A DNA stretch of 64,000 nt from Caulobacter ginsengisoli. GTDB taxonomy: Bacteria; Pseudomonadota; Alphaproteobacteria; Caulobacterales; Caulobacteraceae. How positions within the stretch are numbered: the first letter of the stretch is position 1; the number at the start of each line of letters is the position of its first letter. Below, piece after piece: positions 51,470 through 60,940 of this stretch. Location of the stretch: the NCBI RefSeq assembly GCF_030814835.1, contig NZ_JAUSVS010000002.1, forward strand, positions 186,001 to 250,000. The letters are read 5' to 3'. The notes below the pieces were generated by a model. That model saw only the letters and a program-made list of their open reading frames with translations, was not told where the DNA came from and ran no database searches. The position numbers and the translations under genes are program-made.

Positions 51470-51507
51470 CAAGCTTACGCCCGATATCTAATTTGACAAG
51501 TGGTAAG

Positions 51508-52095
51508 TTATTTCGGCGCCAGCCGGGCTCCAAGCTCCGTCAGGAAGGCCGCCCAGTCGGCCTGGAACCGCGGGTCCTCCGGCGAGCGGTCGGTGATCAT
51601 CCGGGTCACCTGTCCGAAGGCCAGCGGGTAGATGGCCAGGGCGTAGATGGCCAGCTGCAGCAGGGCCGGGTCCAGGTCGGCGGGCAGCTCGCCGCCCGCC
51701 TGGCGCTGCGCGATCAGGGCGGCCTGGCGGGCGATGGCCTCGCGGCGGACGTCCTCGGCGACGATGCGGCCCGACTCGGGATGCTCGGCCGCCTCCCAGG
51801 TCAGGAACCGCATCCAGACGGGATCATGGGCGGCGGCCTCGAAGCGATGGCGGAAGAGGGCGCCCGGACCCTCGCCTGGCGAGGCGGCCCTGTGCTGGCG
51901 ATACTTGCTCTCCAGCGTCGCCTCGAACAGCGCCTCCTTGCCGGAAAAGTAGTGATAGATCAGCTGCTTGGCGATCCCCGCCCGCCGGGCGATGGCCTCG
52001 ATCCGCGCGCCCGCCAGCCCGTGCGCCGCGAACTCCTCGCGAGCCGCGGCCATGATCTTCGCCCGGGTGCGTTCAGCGTCGCGTCGCTCGCCCAT
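51508..52095 (-). CDS. TetR family transcriptional regulator
   Basis: The 195-residue regulator has the N-terminal TetR helix-turn-helix (RTRAKIMAAAREEFAAHGLAGARIEAIARRAGIAKQLIYHYFSGKE, read in part) and a helical C-terminal domain. It lies directly upstream of the molybdenum hydroxylase operon on the same strand, with about 70 bases between, so it probably represses that operon. ATG 52095 is preferred; an in-frame ATG at 52170 would add 25 unrelated residues. It is divergent to ccmI. Confidence 0.9.
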   Translation of the reverse strand: MGERRDAERTRAKIMAAAREEFAAHGLAGARIEAIARRAGIAKQLIYHYFSGKEALFEATLESKYRQHRAASPGEGPGALFRHRFEAAAHDPVWMRFLTWEAAEHPESGRIVAEDVRREAIARQAALIAQRQAGGELPADLDPALLQLAIYALAIYPLAFGQVTRMITDRSPEDPRFQADWAAFLTELGARLAPK

Positions 52096-52205
52096 GGGCT
52101 TTCGTAGCAGGGGCGGGGCGGCGGGCGAAGCGCCAAGACGGCCGCGCCCCCGCGGTTTGATCTGCCCCATAGTTTTCGCCCCGCAAACCCGCTAATCCCG
52201 CTCCC

Positions 52206-53318
52206 ATGTTGCTCTTCTGGATCGCCGCAGCGGTGTTGTCCGCGGCCGCCGCCGGGCTGGTCCTGGCGCGGGCGCGGCGTGTGGCGTCGGCGGAGGTGGC
52301 CGACCCGGCGCTGGCGGTGCATCGGCGGCATCTGGCCGAGCTGGATGACCTCACCGAACGCGGCCTGCTGGGCGAGGACGAGGGCAAGCAGGCGCGGGCC
52401 GAAGCCGGGCGGCGGCTGCTGGCGGCGGCCGAGGGCGCCCGGCCGGCCCCTAAGGCGGTGACCCCGGCCGAGCGGCGGCTGATCCTGGTGCTGGCGGCCC
52501 TGGCCCCGGCCCTGACCCTTGCCCTCTATATCGCGCTGGGCCGGCCGGACATGCCCGACCAGCCGTTCATGGCCCGCATCAAGGCCTGGAGCGCCGAGCC
52601 GCTCGAAACGCTGGCCCAGGACCCGGCGCGGTTCGGGGCGGTCATGGACGTGCTCAACCGCAAGAATCCCAACAATCCCCTGATCATGCGCAACCTTGCC
52701 GAGGCGCAGATCGGCCAGAACCAGCCGGTGCTGGCCGAAGACACCCTGCGCAAGGCCATCATCATCGAGCCCAGGAACACCCAGCTGTGGCTGTCCCTGG
52801 CCAGAGCCCGCATGTCCCGGGCCCAGGACGAGTTCGCCCCGGACGCTCTCGTCGCGCTGCGCCAGGTTCTGGACATCGATCCCAAGGACCCGGAGGCCCG
52901 CTACCGGCTGGCCCGCGCCCGCATTAACGGCGGCGACCTGGCCGGCGGGCTGGCCGACCTGCGGGCCCTGCAGCAGGACCTGCCGCCGGGCCGCGACCGT
53001 GTGGGCCTGACCCAGGAGATCGCCGAGATCGAAAAGGCCGGCGGCATTCCCAAGCCGCCACCGCCCGGCGCCGCGCCGCCTGAGGGTCAGCAGCAGATGA
53101 TCGCCGGCATGGTCGATCGCCTGGCCGCCCGGCTGGCCGCCAATCCCGACGATCCGGACGGCTGGGTGATGCTGGTGCGGGCCTATACCGTGCAGGGCGC
53201 GACCGCCAAGCGCGATGCGGCGTTGGCTGACGCCCGCAAGCGCTACGCGGGCAATCCGCAGGTTCTGAAGAAGCTGACTGACGCCCTTACCGCACCCGTG
53301 GAGGGGGCCCCCCAATGA
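52206..53318 (+). CDS. ccmI: Cytochrome c maturation protein CcmI (CycH)
   Basis: The 370-residue protein starts with a membrane helix (MLLFWIAAAVLSAAAAGLVLA), a cytoplasmic leucine-rich loop (LAELDDLTERGLLGEDEGK) and a second helix (LILVLAALAPALTLALYIAL). A periplasmic TPR region follows (RNTQLWLSLARARMS, DPKDPEARYRLARARI) that holds apocytochrome c for heme ligation. It is first in the operon ccmI-ccmE-ccmF-ccmH, the cycHJKL order of rhizobia. It overlaps ccmE by four bases. Confidence 0.92.
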   Translation: MLLFWIAAAVLSAAAAGLVLARARRVASAEVADPALAVHRRHLAELDDLTERGLLGEDEGKQARAEAGRRLLAAAEGARPAPKAVTPAERRLILVLAALAPALTLALYIALGRPDMPDQPFMARIKAWSAEPLETLAQDPARFGAVMDVLNRKNPNNPLIMRNLAEAQIGQNQPVLAEDTLRKAIIIEPRNTQLWLSLARARMSRAQDEFAPDALVALRQVLDIDPKDPEARYRLARARINGGDLAGGLADLRALQQDLPPGRDRVGLTQEIAEIEKAGGIPKPPPPGAAPPEGQQQMIAGMVDRLAARLAANPDDPDGWVMLVRAYTVQGATAKRDAALADARKRYAGNPQVLKKLTDALTAPVEGAPQ

Positions 53319-53806
53319 GATTTTGGCCGAAATCCCGCAAGGCCCGCCAGCGGCTGACCATCCTGCTGGCCGTGGCCCCGGTGCTGGCCCTGGCGGCCGG
53401 GCTGACCCTGTTCGGCCTGCGCGACAGCATCAGCTTCTTCTACACCCCGGCCCAGGCGGCGGAGGCCCATGTGCCGCCCGGCCGCGCCGTGCAGCTGGGC
53501 GGGCTGGTCGAGATGGGCAGCGTGCGCAAGTTCCCCGATGGCGGGGTCAGCTTCCGGGTCACCGACCGCAAGGCCAGCGCGCCGGTCCTCTATCGCGGCG
53601 ACCTGCCCGACCTGTTCCGCGAGGGACAGGGGGTGGTGGCCGAGGGCAGCTTCAACAGCCAGGGCCAGTTCATCGCCAAGCGGGTGCTGGCCAAGCACGA
53701 CGAGCGCTACATGCCCCGCGACGTCGCCAAGGCGCTGAAGGCCCAGGGCGAGTGGCGAGGCGACGGCGCCGCGCCTCCGGCCTATTCAGCGCCGAGTTCA
53801 AAATAA
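53315..53806 (+). CDS. ccmE: Heme chaperone CcmE (CycJ)
   Basis: The 163-residue protein has one N-terminal membrane helix and a periplasmic OB-fold domain. The covalent heme-binding histidine lies in LAKHDERYMP (His128, with Tyr132 completing the HxxxY motif). GDLPDLFREGQGVVAEG is another family hallmark. It takes heme from CcmC and hands it to CcmF/CcmH. It overlaps ccmI and is one base from ccmF. Confidence 0.95.
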   Translation: MRFWPKSRKARQRLTILLAVAPVLALAAGLTLFGLRDSISFFYTPAQAAEAHVPPGRAVQLGGLVEMGSVRKFPDGGVSFRVTDRKASAPVLYRGDLPDLFREGQGVVAEGSFNSQGQFIAKRVLAKHDERYMPRDVAKALKAQGEWRGDGAAPPAYSAPSSK

Positions 53807-53807
53807 C

Positions 53808-55775
53808 ATGTTCGCTGAACTTGGCGCCTTCTCGGTGATGCTGGCCCTGGTGCTGGCGGTTTTGCAGACCGGCTTCTCGTTCGGCGGGACCAAACGCCAG
53901 GGCCTGGCCGGGGCGGGGGAGGGGGCGGCGATCGGCAGCTTCCTGGCCACGGCCCTGTCGTTCGGCCTCTTGATCCACGCCTTCATCGTCAGCGACTTCT
54001 CGGTCGCCAACGTGGCCAATAACAGCCACACGGCCAAGCCGCTGCTCTACAAGATCGCCGGGGCCTGGGGCAGCCATGAGGGCTCGATCCTGCTCTGGTG
54101 CCTGGCCCTGACCGGCTATGGCGCGGCCGTGGCGGTGTTCGGCAAGGGCCTGCCGCACAGCCTGAAGAGCCGGGTGCTGGGCGTGCAGGGCGCGCTGGGC
54201 GTGCTCTTCCTGGCCTATACCGTTTTCGCCTCCAGCCCGTTCGCCCGGCTGGTCGATGCGCCGGTGGAGGGGGCCTCGCTCAACCCGCTGCTGCAGGACC
54301 CGGCGCTCGCCGTCCACCCGCCCTTCCTCTACGCCGGCTATGTCGGGTTTTCGGTGGTGTTCTCCTTCGCCTTGGCCGGGCTGATGGAGGGCCGTATCGA
54401 CGCGGCCTGGGCCCGCTGGGTGCGGCCCTGGACCCTGGCCGCCTGGACCCTGCTGACCGTGGGCATCACGCTCGGCTCCTTCTGGGCCTATTACGAACTG
54501 GGCTGGGGCGGCTGGTGGTTCTGGGACCCGGTCGAGAACGCCTCCTTCATGCCCTGGCTGGCTGGCGCCGCCCTGCTGCATTCGGCCATGGTCACCGAGA
54601 AGCGCGGGGCGCTGGGCGGCTGGACGGTGTTCCTGGCCCTGCTGGCCTTCACCTTCTCGATGCTGGGGGCCTTCCTGGTGCGCTCGGGGGTGCTGACCTC
54701 GGTCCATGCCTTCGCGGTCGACCCCAGGCGGGGCGTGCTGCTGCTGACCATCATGACCCTGGCGGCGGGCAGCGGCTTTGGCCTCTTCGCCTGGCGGGCC
54801 CCCAATCTGGCCAAGGGTGGCGTCTTCGCCCCGATCAGCCGCGAGAGCGCCATGGTGCTCAACAACATCCTGCTCACCGCCGCCACCGCCACGGTGCTGT
54901 TCGGCACCCTGTTTCCGCTGATCAGCGAGGCGATGGGCGGCACGGCGGGGGTGGGCATGCCCTATTTCAACATCACCTTCGTGCCGCTGATGGCGCTGAC
55001 CGCCCTGGTGCTGCCGTTCGGGCCGCTGCTGGCCTGGAAGCGCGGCGATGTGCTAGGCGCCCTGCAGCGGCTGTGGATCGCGGCGGTCATCGCCGCCGTG
55101 CTGGCCGTAGCGGCGCTGGCCCTCGTGCAACCGCGCCACGCCCTGGCCTGCATCGGCCTGGCGCTGGGCGGTTGGCTGATCCTGGGGGCCCTGGCCGAGC
55201 TGGCCGAGCGCACCCGGGCCTTCCGCGCGCCGGGGCCGGAGGTCCTGCGCCGCCTGACCGGCCTGCCGCGCGGGGCCTGGGGCATGACTCTGGCCCATAT
55301 GGGCCTGGGGGTGTTCGCGCTGGGCGCCACCTTCGAGACCGCCTGGAAGCTGGAAGCGGCCGAGGTGCTGGGCCAGGGCCGCAGCCTCGACTTCGGCGCC
55401 TATCACCTGACCCTGGACAGCGTCGGCGGCGCCGAGGGGCCCAACTACCTGGCCGAGCGCGGCGTGATGACCGTGACGCGCGGCGGGAGGGTGGTCTGCC
55501 GGGGCGAGCCGGAGCGGCGCTTCTACCCGACCGGCGGCCAGACCACCTCGGAAGTGGCGATCTGCGCCCGGGGCCTGGACCAGATCTACCTGGTGCTGGG
55601 CGAGCGCCGCGCCGACGCCAAGGGCGAACCGGTCTGGCTGGTGCGGGCCTACTACAACCCGTGGGTCCAGCTGATCTTCCTGGGGCCGCTGCTGATGGCG
55701 CTGGGCGGGCTGATGTCGCTGTCGGACCGGCGGCTGAGGCTGGCGGTGGGGCGGCGGCGGGAGGTGGCGGCGTGA
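53808..55775 (+). CDS. ccmF: Cytochrome c heme lyase subunit CcmF (CycK)
   Basis: The 655-residue protein has many membrane helices and the tryptophan-rich WWD motif WGGWWFWDPVENASFMPWL that binds heme. It also has conserved histidine-containing loops (NNSHTAKPLLYKIAGAWGSHEGS; LLHSAMVTEKRG). It joins heme to the CXXCH motif of apocytochrome c together with CcmH and CcmI. Length and topology are normal. The ATG is one base after the ccmE stop. A palindromic repeat separates it from ccmH. Confidence 0.96.
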   Translation: MFAELGAFSVMLALVLAVLQTGFSFGGTKRQGLAGAGEGAAIGSFLATALSFGLLIHAFIVSDFSVANVANNSHTAKPLLYKIAGAWGSHEGSILLWCLALTGYGAAVAVFGKGLPHSLKSRVLGVQGALGVLFLAYTVFASSPFARLVDAPVEGASLNPLLQDPALAVHPPFLYAGYVGFSVVFSFALAGLMEGRIDAAWARWVRPWTLAAWTLLTVGITLGSFWAYYELGWGGWWFWDPVENASFMPWLAGAALLHSAMVTEKRGALGGWTVFLALLAFTFSMLGAFLVRSGVLTSVHAFAVDPRRGVLLLTIMTLAAGSGFGLFAWRAPNLAKGGVFAPISRESAMVLNNILLTAATATVLFGTLFPLISEAMGGTAGVGMPYFNITFVPLMALTALVLPFGPLLAWKRGDVLGALQRLWIAAVIAAVLAVAALALVQPRHALACIGLALGGWLILGALAELAERTRAFRAPGPEVLRRLTGLPRGAWGMTLAHMGLGVFALGATFETAWKLEAAEVLGQGRSLDFGAYHLTLDSVGGAEGPNYLAERGVMTVTRGGRVVCRGEPERRFYPTGGQTTSEVAICARGLDQIYLVLGERRADAKGEPVWLVRAYYNPWVQLIFLGPLLMALGGLMSLSDRRLRLAVGRRREVAA

Positions 55776-55793
55776 GGCTTGGCTACCGATATT

Positions 55794-55954
55794 CCTCGCC
55801 CATTGGGCGAGGTGGCGGCGAAGCCGACGGAGTGGGCCGTGGTCCGCACGGGGTTTCAGAACGAGGCGTCGCCGAAGTGGGTCTTCCTTCGCTTGTGTGC
55901 GGTCGGAAGGGCCCACTCCACCACTTCGTGGTCCCCCTCGCCCAACGGGCGAGG
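55794..55954. repeat. Intergenic palindromic repeat between ccmF and ccmH
   Basis: The element is bounded by two near-identical palindromes, CCTCGCCCATTGGGCGAGG (55794-55812) and CCTCGCCCAACGGGCGAGG (55936-55954). Inside, GGAGTGGGCC (55829-55838) faces GGCCCACTCC (55910-55919). It disrupts the usual tight ccmF-ccmH spacing (199 bases here). The form is that of a REP-like or MITE-like genome repeat. Confidence 0.6.
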
Positions 55955-55974
55955 AATTCGAGGGGGCTGTCACT

Positions 55975-56490
55975 GTGAAACGGCTACCCCAACTCTTCGC
56001 CGCTCTCTTCGCAACTCTGTCCCTGGCCGCCGCCTCCGACCCCGCCGAACGCCTGCCCGATCCGGCCCAGGAGGCCCGCGCCCGGCATCTGTTCCAGGAG
56101 ATCCGCTGCCTGGTCTGCCAGAACGAGTCGATCGACGATTCCGAGGCGGATCTCGCCCACGACCTGCGGCAGATCGTCCGCGAGCAGATCAGGGCCGGCC
56201 GCACCGACCGCGAGATCCGCGACTTCCTGGTCGCCCGCTACGGCCAGTTCGTGCTGCTCAAGCCGCCGTTCACGGGCGGCAATCTGGCCCTGTGGCTGGG
56301 GCCGTTCGCCGTGCTGCTGCTGGGGGGCGGGCTGCTGGTCCTGAGGGTGCGGCGTCAGAGCGTCGTCGATCCGCTCAGCGCCGAGGAGGAACAGCGGCTG
56401 GCGGCCTTGCTGGCGGGCGCGCCTGATGACACGTTTGCGCCTGAAAGGCGCCCCAAAGAAAAGCCCGCCGATGACGGAAAGGTAACTTGA
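55975..56490 (+). CDS. ccmH: Cytochrome c maturation protein CcmH (CycL)
   Basis: The 171-residue protein has a signal peptide (MKRLPQLFAALFATLSLAAA from a GTG start), the redox motif RCLVCQNESI that reduces the apocytochrome cysteines, and a C-terminal membrane helix (LALWLGPFAVLLLGGGLLVL). GAGGGGG lies eight bases before the GTG. Upstream in-frame starts would extend into the repeat element and are rejected. It ends 75 bases before degP. Confidence 0.92.
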   Translation: MKRLPQLFAALFATLSLAAASDPAERLPDPAQEARARHLFQEIRCLVCQNESIDDSEADLAHDLRQIVREQIRAGRTDREIRDFLVARYGQFVLLKPPFTGGNLALWLGPFAVLLLGGGLLVLRVRRQSVVDPLSAEEEQRLAALLAGAPDDTFAPERRPKEKPADDGKVT

Positions 56491-56565
56491 GGAGTGTTGC
56501 TGTTCTTGGCATCGCCCTTAAGTCTCATATTCACCCGGCCATGACCGGGGAGAGGAACTGATAGA

Positions 56566-58122
56566 ATGCCTGCCAGAAAGACCGGATTTCTTGTTGGCGC
56601 CGTGGCCGGGATCGGCGTCGCCGCCGCCGCCATGGCCGGCATGGGCCTGCGGGCCAGCCAGGCCGCCGACCAGCCGGGCCTCACGCGCGCCGCCAATACC
56701 TCGGTGATGTTCGCGCCCCCGCCGGGTTCGCCGAAGTCCTTCGCCGACATCTTCGAGGAAGTCTCGCCGGCCGTGGTGTCGATCGAAGTCACCTCCAAGG
56801 TCGACGCCCGCACTCTGCGCCAGATCCCCGGCCTGCCGTTCGGCCTGGTCCCTCCAGGCGGTGGCGGTGACGACAACGGCGGCGCCGACGAGGGCGGCCC
56901 CACGCCGCCGGACGGGGCCCGGGCGCCCAAGCAGCAGTCCCAGGGTTCCGGTTTCTTCATTTCAGCTGACGGCTACATCGTCACCAACAACCACGTTGTC
57001 GAAGGCGCCGACGACATCAAGGTGATCATGAAGGACGGCCGCGAGCTCAAGGCTACCCTGGTCGGCCGCGACGAGAACACCGACATCGCCGTGGTCAAGG
57101 TCGAGGGCTCCAACTTCCCGTTCGTCAGCTTCGAGAACTCGGCCAAGCCGCGGGTCGGCGACTGGGTGATCGCGGTGGGCAACCCCTTTGGCCTGGGCGG
57201 CACCGCCACGGCCGGCATCGTCTCGTCCTATGGCCGTGACATCGGCGACCAGTTCGTCGACTACATCCAGATCGACGCCCCCATCAACCGCGGCAACAGC
57301 GGCGGCCCGACCTTCGACATCTACGGCCGGGTGATCGGGGTGAACTCGGCGATCTTCTCGCCGTCGGGCGGCTCGGTCGGCATCGGCTTCGCCATCCCCG
57401 CCGACATCGCCGACAGCATCTCCAAGCAGCTGATTTCGGGCGGCAAGATCCAGCGCGGCTACATGGGCGCGACCATCCAGACCCTGAGCGACGAGATCGC
57501 CGAGGCCCGCGGCCTGAAGGGCCAGAAGGGCGCCCTGGTCTCCAGCCTGGCCCCCGGCGGCCCGGCCGAGAAGGCGGGCCTGCGCCCCTATGACGTGATC
57601 CTGTCGATCAACGGCGTTCCCGTCGCCTCCAACACCGCCCTGACCCGAGAAGTGGCCAAGGTCGCGGTCGGCGGGAAAATTCACCTGGAGATCATGCGCG
57701 ACGACCAGAAGAAGACCATCGACATCGTTTCCGGCCGGCGTCCCTCCGAGCAAGAACTGATCGCCGCCGCCAGCGGTTCGGGTGGCCCTGACGCCCGTCC
57801 GGTCAATCCGACCGCGCCGCCGACCGTCAAGCCCGTCCAGGGCATGGTGCTGCAGCCGCTCGACCCGGCCATCCGCGGCGCCCTGAAGCTGGATCCCAAC
57901 ACCAAGGGCGTCATCGTCCAGAGCGTGCGCGGCGACTCCGACGCGGCCGACAAGGGCCTGCAGAAGGGTGACGTGATCACCTCGGTCAACAACCGGCCGG
58001 TGACCAACTCCACCGAGGTCGCCGCCAACGTCGAGGCGGCCAAGAAGGCCGGGCGGTCGAACGTGCTGCTGGGCTTCATGCGCGGCGGCCAGTCCGGCTA
58101 CCTGCCGCTCAAGATCGAGTAG
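56566..58122 (+). CDS. degP: Periplasmic serine protease DegP/HtrA
   Basis: The 518-residue protein has an N-terminal hydrophobic signal/anchor (FLVGAVAGIGVAAAAMAG). The trypsin-like domain has the triad His143 (TNNHVV), Asp173 (ENTDIAVVKV) and Ser245 (NRGNSGGPT), and is followed by two PDZ domains (about 285-380 and 415-515). A Gly/Asp-rich loop (GGGGDDNGGADEGG) replaces the LA loop. It degrades or refolds misfolded envelope proteins. GGAGAGGA precedes the ATG. The order ccm genes-degP-two-component system is shared with rhizobia. Confidence 0.95.
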   Translation: MPARKTGFLVGAVAGIGVAAAAMAGMGLRASQAADQPGLTRAANTSVMFAPPPGSPKSFADIFEEVSPAVVSIEVTSKVDARTLRQIPGLPFGLVPPGGGGDDNGGADEGGPTPPDGARAPKQQSQGSGFFISADGYIVTNNHVVEGADDIKVIMKDGRELKATLVGRDENTDIAVVKVEGSNFPFVSFENSAKPRVGDWVIAVGNPFGLGGTATAGIVSSYGRDIGDQFVDYIQIDAPINRGNSGGPTFDIYGRVIGVNSAIFSPSGGSVGIGFAIPADIADSISKQLISGGKIQRGYMGATIQTLSDEIAEARGLKGQKGALVSSLAPGGPAEKAGLRPYDVILSINGVPVASNTALTREVAKVAVGGKIHLEIMRDDQKKTIDIVSGRRPSEQELIAAASGSGGPDARPVNPTAPPTVKPVQGMVLQPLDPAIRGALKLDPNTKGVIVQSVRGDSDAADKGLQKGDVITSVNNRPVTNSTEVAANVEAAKKAGRSNVLLGFMRGGQSGYLPLKIE

Positions 58123-58133
58123 ACTTAAGCAAA

Positions 58134-58165
58134 CCCCGGACGCGCGAATCGCCGCGCGTCCGGGG
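58134..58165 (+). terminator. Strong hairpin between degP and the response regulator
   Basis: A perfect 13-bp stem, CCCCGGACGCGCG (58134-58146) with CGCGCGTCCGGGG (58153-58165) and a six-base loop, lies 12 bases after the degP stop. No T-run follows directly, so it may terminate inefficiently or stabilise the degP transcript. Confidence 0.5.
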
Positions 58166-58190
58166 ATGGCCTTTGGGGGGCCTTTGAACG

Positions 58191-58862
58191 ATGCGTATCC
58201 TTATCATCGAGGACGATCTCGAAGCCGCCGAGGCGATGCGCCGGGGCATGACCGAGGCCGGCTACGAATGTGTCCACGCTCCCGACGGAGTCGACGGCCT
58301 GGCCGCGGCCCAGAAGGGCGGCTACGACGTGCTGATCGTCGACCGGATGATGCCCCGCATGGACGGGGTCACCGTGGTCGAAACCCTGCGGCGCGAGGGT
58401 GACGCCACCCCGGTGCTGTTCCTCTCGGCCCTGGGCGAAATCCACGACCGGGTGGTGGGCCTCAAGGCCGGCGGCGACGACTATCTGGTCAAGCCCTACG
58501 CCTTCCCCGAGCTGATGGCCCGGGTCGAGGCCCTGTCGCGCCGCCGCGAAACCGGCGCCGTGGCCACGACCCTCAAGGTCGGTGATCTCGAGATGAACCT
58601 GATCGCCCGCACGGTGCATCGGGCCGGGGCCGAGATCGACCTGCAGCCACGCGAGTTCCAGCTGCTGGAATTCATGATGCGCCATGCCGGCCAGTCGGTG
58701 ACCCGCACCATGCTGCTGGAGAAGGTCTGGGAATATCATTTCGATCCGCAGACCAACGTCATCGACGTCCATATCTCGCGGCTGCGGTCCAAGATCGACA
58801 AGGGCTTCGACCGCCCGATGCTGCAGACCGTCCGGGGCGCGGGCTACCGCCTCGACCCCTAG
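58191..58862 (+). CDS. OmpR family response regulator (FeuP-position)
   Basis: This is a 223-residue regulator with receiver domain (Asp51 in LIVDRMMPRMDG, Lys in YLVKPYAF) and a winged-helix output (LQPREFQLLEFMMRHAGQSVTR, DVHISRLRSKIDKGFD). The sequence is of the CzcR/CopR-like branch. Between degP and a kinase near glnE it holds the position of feuP in rhizobia; whether it is the functional equivalent is open. The kinase follows after nine bases. Confidence 0.92.
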   Translation: MRILIIEDDLEAAEAMRRGMTEAGYECVHAPDGVDGLAAAQKGGYDVLIVDRMMPRMDGVTVVETLRREGDATPVLFLSALGEIHDRVVGLKAGGDDYLVKPYAFPELMARVEALSRRRETGAVATTLKVGDLEMNLIARTVHRAGAEIDLQPREFQLLEFMMRHAGQSVTRTMLLEKVWEYHFDPQTNVIDVHISRLRSKIDKGFDRPMLQTVRGAGYRLDP

Positions 58863-58871
58863 GTTTGTTGC

Positions 58872-60284
58872 ATGCGCCTGCCGCGCACTTTCCGCACCAC
58901 GCCGTTTCGGCTGACGCTGCTGTTCCTGGCCCTGTTCGCGGCCGCGGCCAGCGCCTTCCTGGCCTATATCTATATCGCCACCGCCGGCGAGGTGACGCGG
59001 CGCGCCGACGAGGAGATCACCCGCGAGATGAACTCGCTGGAGGCCGCCTATCGCCAGGGCGGGGTCGATGCGCTGAACCAGACCCTGATCGACCGGGCGG
59101 CGGGCGAGCGACCGTTCCTCTACCTGCTCAAGGACGCCAAGGGCAAGAAGATCACCGGCTCGCTGGCCGCCTCGCCGATCGACGAGGAGGACGCGGACAG
59201 CGAGGGCGAACGCTGGGCCAGTTTCAAGCTGACCGAGACCGACATGGACGGCGCCATCGTCAAGCGCCCGGCCCGCGGCGTGCAGGAGCGGTTGCCGGGT
59301 GGCGAGACCCTGTTCGTCGGGGCCGATGTCGGCGACAGCGAGGCCTTCGTGGTTGGCATCGCCCGGGCGCTGTGGGGGGCCGGGGCGCTGGTGATCATCC
59401 TGGGCCTGGCCGGCGGGGTGCTGGTCAGCCGCAATGTCAGCCGCCAGATGACCGGCCTCAACGATGTGGTCAGCGCCGTGCGCAGCGGCGACCTCAGGAC
59501 CCGGGCCAAGATCCGCGGAGCCCGCGACGAGTATGACGAGCTGGCCGAGGGCCTCAACGACATGCTCGACCGCCTGGAGCGCTCGATGGGCGGCCTGCGC
59601 CACGCCGGCGACGCCATCGCCCACGACCTGCGCTCGCCGCTGACCCGCCTGCGGGCGCGGCTCGAGGCGGCGCTGATCGAGGTCGAGGCCGGCAAGGGCG
59701 ATCCGACCAAGGCCCTGATCCAGGCCCTGGAGGACGCCGACGGGGTGCTCAAGACCTTCAACGCCGTGCTGGCCATCGCCCGCCTGCAGGCCGCCGGCCA
59801 GGCCCCCGACCAGTCGGCCTTCGACCCCGGCGAACTGGCCGCCGATATCAGCGAGCTCTACGAGCCGCTCTGCGAGGAGAAGAACCTCGACTTCAAGGCC
59901 GAGCTGGTGCCCCAGCTCACCGTCAAGGGCAACCGCGAGTTCGTCGCCCAGGCTCTGGCCAACATCCTCGACAACGCGGTGAAATACACCCCGACCGGCG
60001 GGGCGGTGATGCTGCGGGTGCGCCGCCGCAGCTCCGGCGAGGTCGAGTTCTCGGTCACCGACACCGGCCCGGGCGTCCCCCTCGAAGACCGCCTCCGCGT
60101 CGTGCAGCGCTTCGTGCGCCTGGAAAACAGCCGCAACGAGCCCGGCTCGGGCCTGGGCCTTTCCCTGGTCGCCGCCGTCGCCGAGGCGCATGGCGGGCGG
60201 CTGGAACTGGACGAGGGGCCGGGCAGCTTCGACGGCCAGGGCACAGGCCTGCGGGTCGCGTTCGTGATGCCGCGGTTCGAGTAA
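58872..60284 (+). CDS. Sensor histidine kinase with HAMP domain
   Basis: The 470-residue kinase has a membrane helix near residues 12-34, a periplasmic domain (about 35-155), a second helix (ALWGAGALVIILGLAGGVLV), a HAMP domain, the H-box AIAHDLRSPLTRLRARLE, and a HATPase domain (ALANILDNAVKYTPTGG, VTDTGPGVP, GSGLGLSLVAAV). It is the partner of the regulator just upstream. The signal is unknown; its position next to degP suggests envelope conditions. Confidence 0.93.
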   Translation: MRLPRTFRTTPFRLTLLFLALFAAAASAFLAYIYIATAGEVTRRADEEITREMNSLEAAYRQGGVDALNQTLIDRAAGERPFLYLLKDAKGKKITGSLAASPIDEEDADSEGERWASFKLTETDMDGAIVKRPARGVQERLPGGETLFVGADVGDSEAFVVGIARALWGAGALVIILGLAGGVLVSRNVSRQMTGLNDVVSAVRSGDLRTRAKIRGARDEYDELAEGLNDMLDRLERSMGGLRHAGDAIAHDLRSPLTRLRARLEAALIEVEAGKGDPTKALIQALEDADGVLKTFNAVLAIARLQAAGQAPDQSAFDPGELAADISELYEPLCEEKNLDFKAELVPQLTVKGNREFVAQALANILDNAVKYTPTGGAVMLRVRRRSSGEVEFSVTDTGPGVPLEDRLRVVQRFVRLENSRNEPGSGLGLSLVAAVAEAHGGRLELDEGPGSFDGQGTGLRVAFVMPRFE

Positions 60285-60297
60285 GGGCAGTCCCCGG

Positions 60298-60939
60298 CTA
60301 GCGGCGCCGCGCCGTCACCCCGTCCAGCAGGATGTTCAATCCCAGTTCGAAGGTCGCGTCCCGCTCGCCCGGCGCGAACCAGCGGCCCGCCGCCGCCACG
60401 TTGGGATAGTCGCGGGCAACCTCCTCGTTGGAGGGCGGGTTGAGGGCCGAGGGGCCCTTGGCGTAGCCGGAGGTTTCGTCCAGCGCGCCGCCGATGATGT
60501 AGTAGCCGAAACCCCGGAACAGCCGCACGGCGTCTTCCTCCGACAGCCCCGCCTCGCGGAACGCCGCCAGCGCACCGTCCAGCCAGCGCAGCCCCGCCGG
60601 CGTGTTCATCCGGTGCGTGGCCATGTAGCGGAAGAAGACCGGGTGGCGGTGGGCCATGGCCCGGAAGTCCTGGGCCATCCGCGTGAGGCGTTCACGCCAG
60701 GGGGCGGGCGGTTGAGGGGCGGGCAGGTCGCTCACCACCCGGTCCACCAGGGCGTCCAGCAGGTGCGCCTTGCTGGGGAAGTGGTGGTAGATGCTCATCG
60801 CCTCGCAGCCCAGCATCTGGGCCAGCTTGCGGGTGCTGAAGGCCTCCAGGCCATCCTGCTCGATCAGCTGCAGCGCCGCCGACTCGATGCCGTCGCGGGT
60901 GAGGGAAGCGCGGGGTTTCTTGGTGGCTGGAGCTTGCAT
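60298..60939 (-). CDS. TetR family transcriptional regulator
   Basis: The 213-residue regulator has the TetR helix-turn-helix (TRDGIESAALQLIEQDGLEAFSTRKLAQMLG and MSIYHHFPSKAHLLDALVD, read in part) and a C-terminal domain like that of tetracycline repressor relatives. It is divergent to the sterol desaturase gene. Two palindromic sites lie in the 68-base gap and are almost certainly its operators. Confidence 0.92.
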   Translation of the reverse strand: MQAPATKKPRASLTRDGIESAALQLIEQDGLEAFSTRKLAQMLGCEAMSIYHHFPSKAHLLDALVDRVVSDLPAPQPPAPWRERLTRMAQDFRAMAHRHPVFFRYMATHRMNTPAGLRWLDGALAAFREAGLSEEDAVRLFRGFGYYIIGGALDETSGYAKGPSALNPPSNEEVARDYPNVAAAGRWFAPGERDATFELGLNILLDGVTARRR

Positions 60940-60940
60940 T

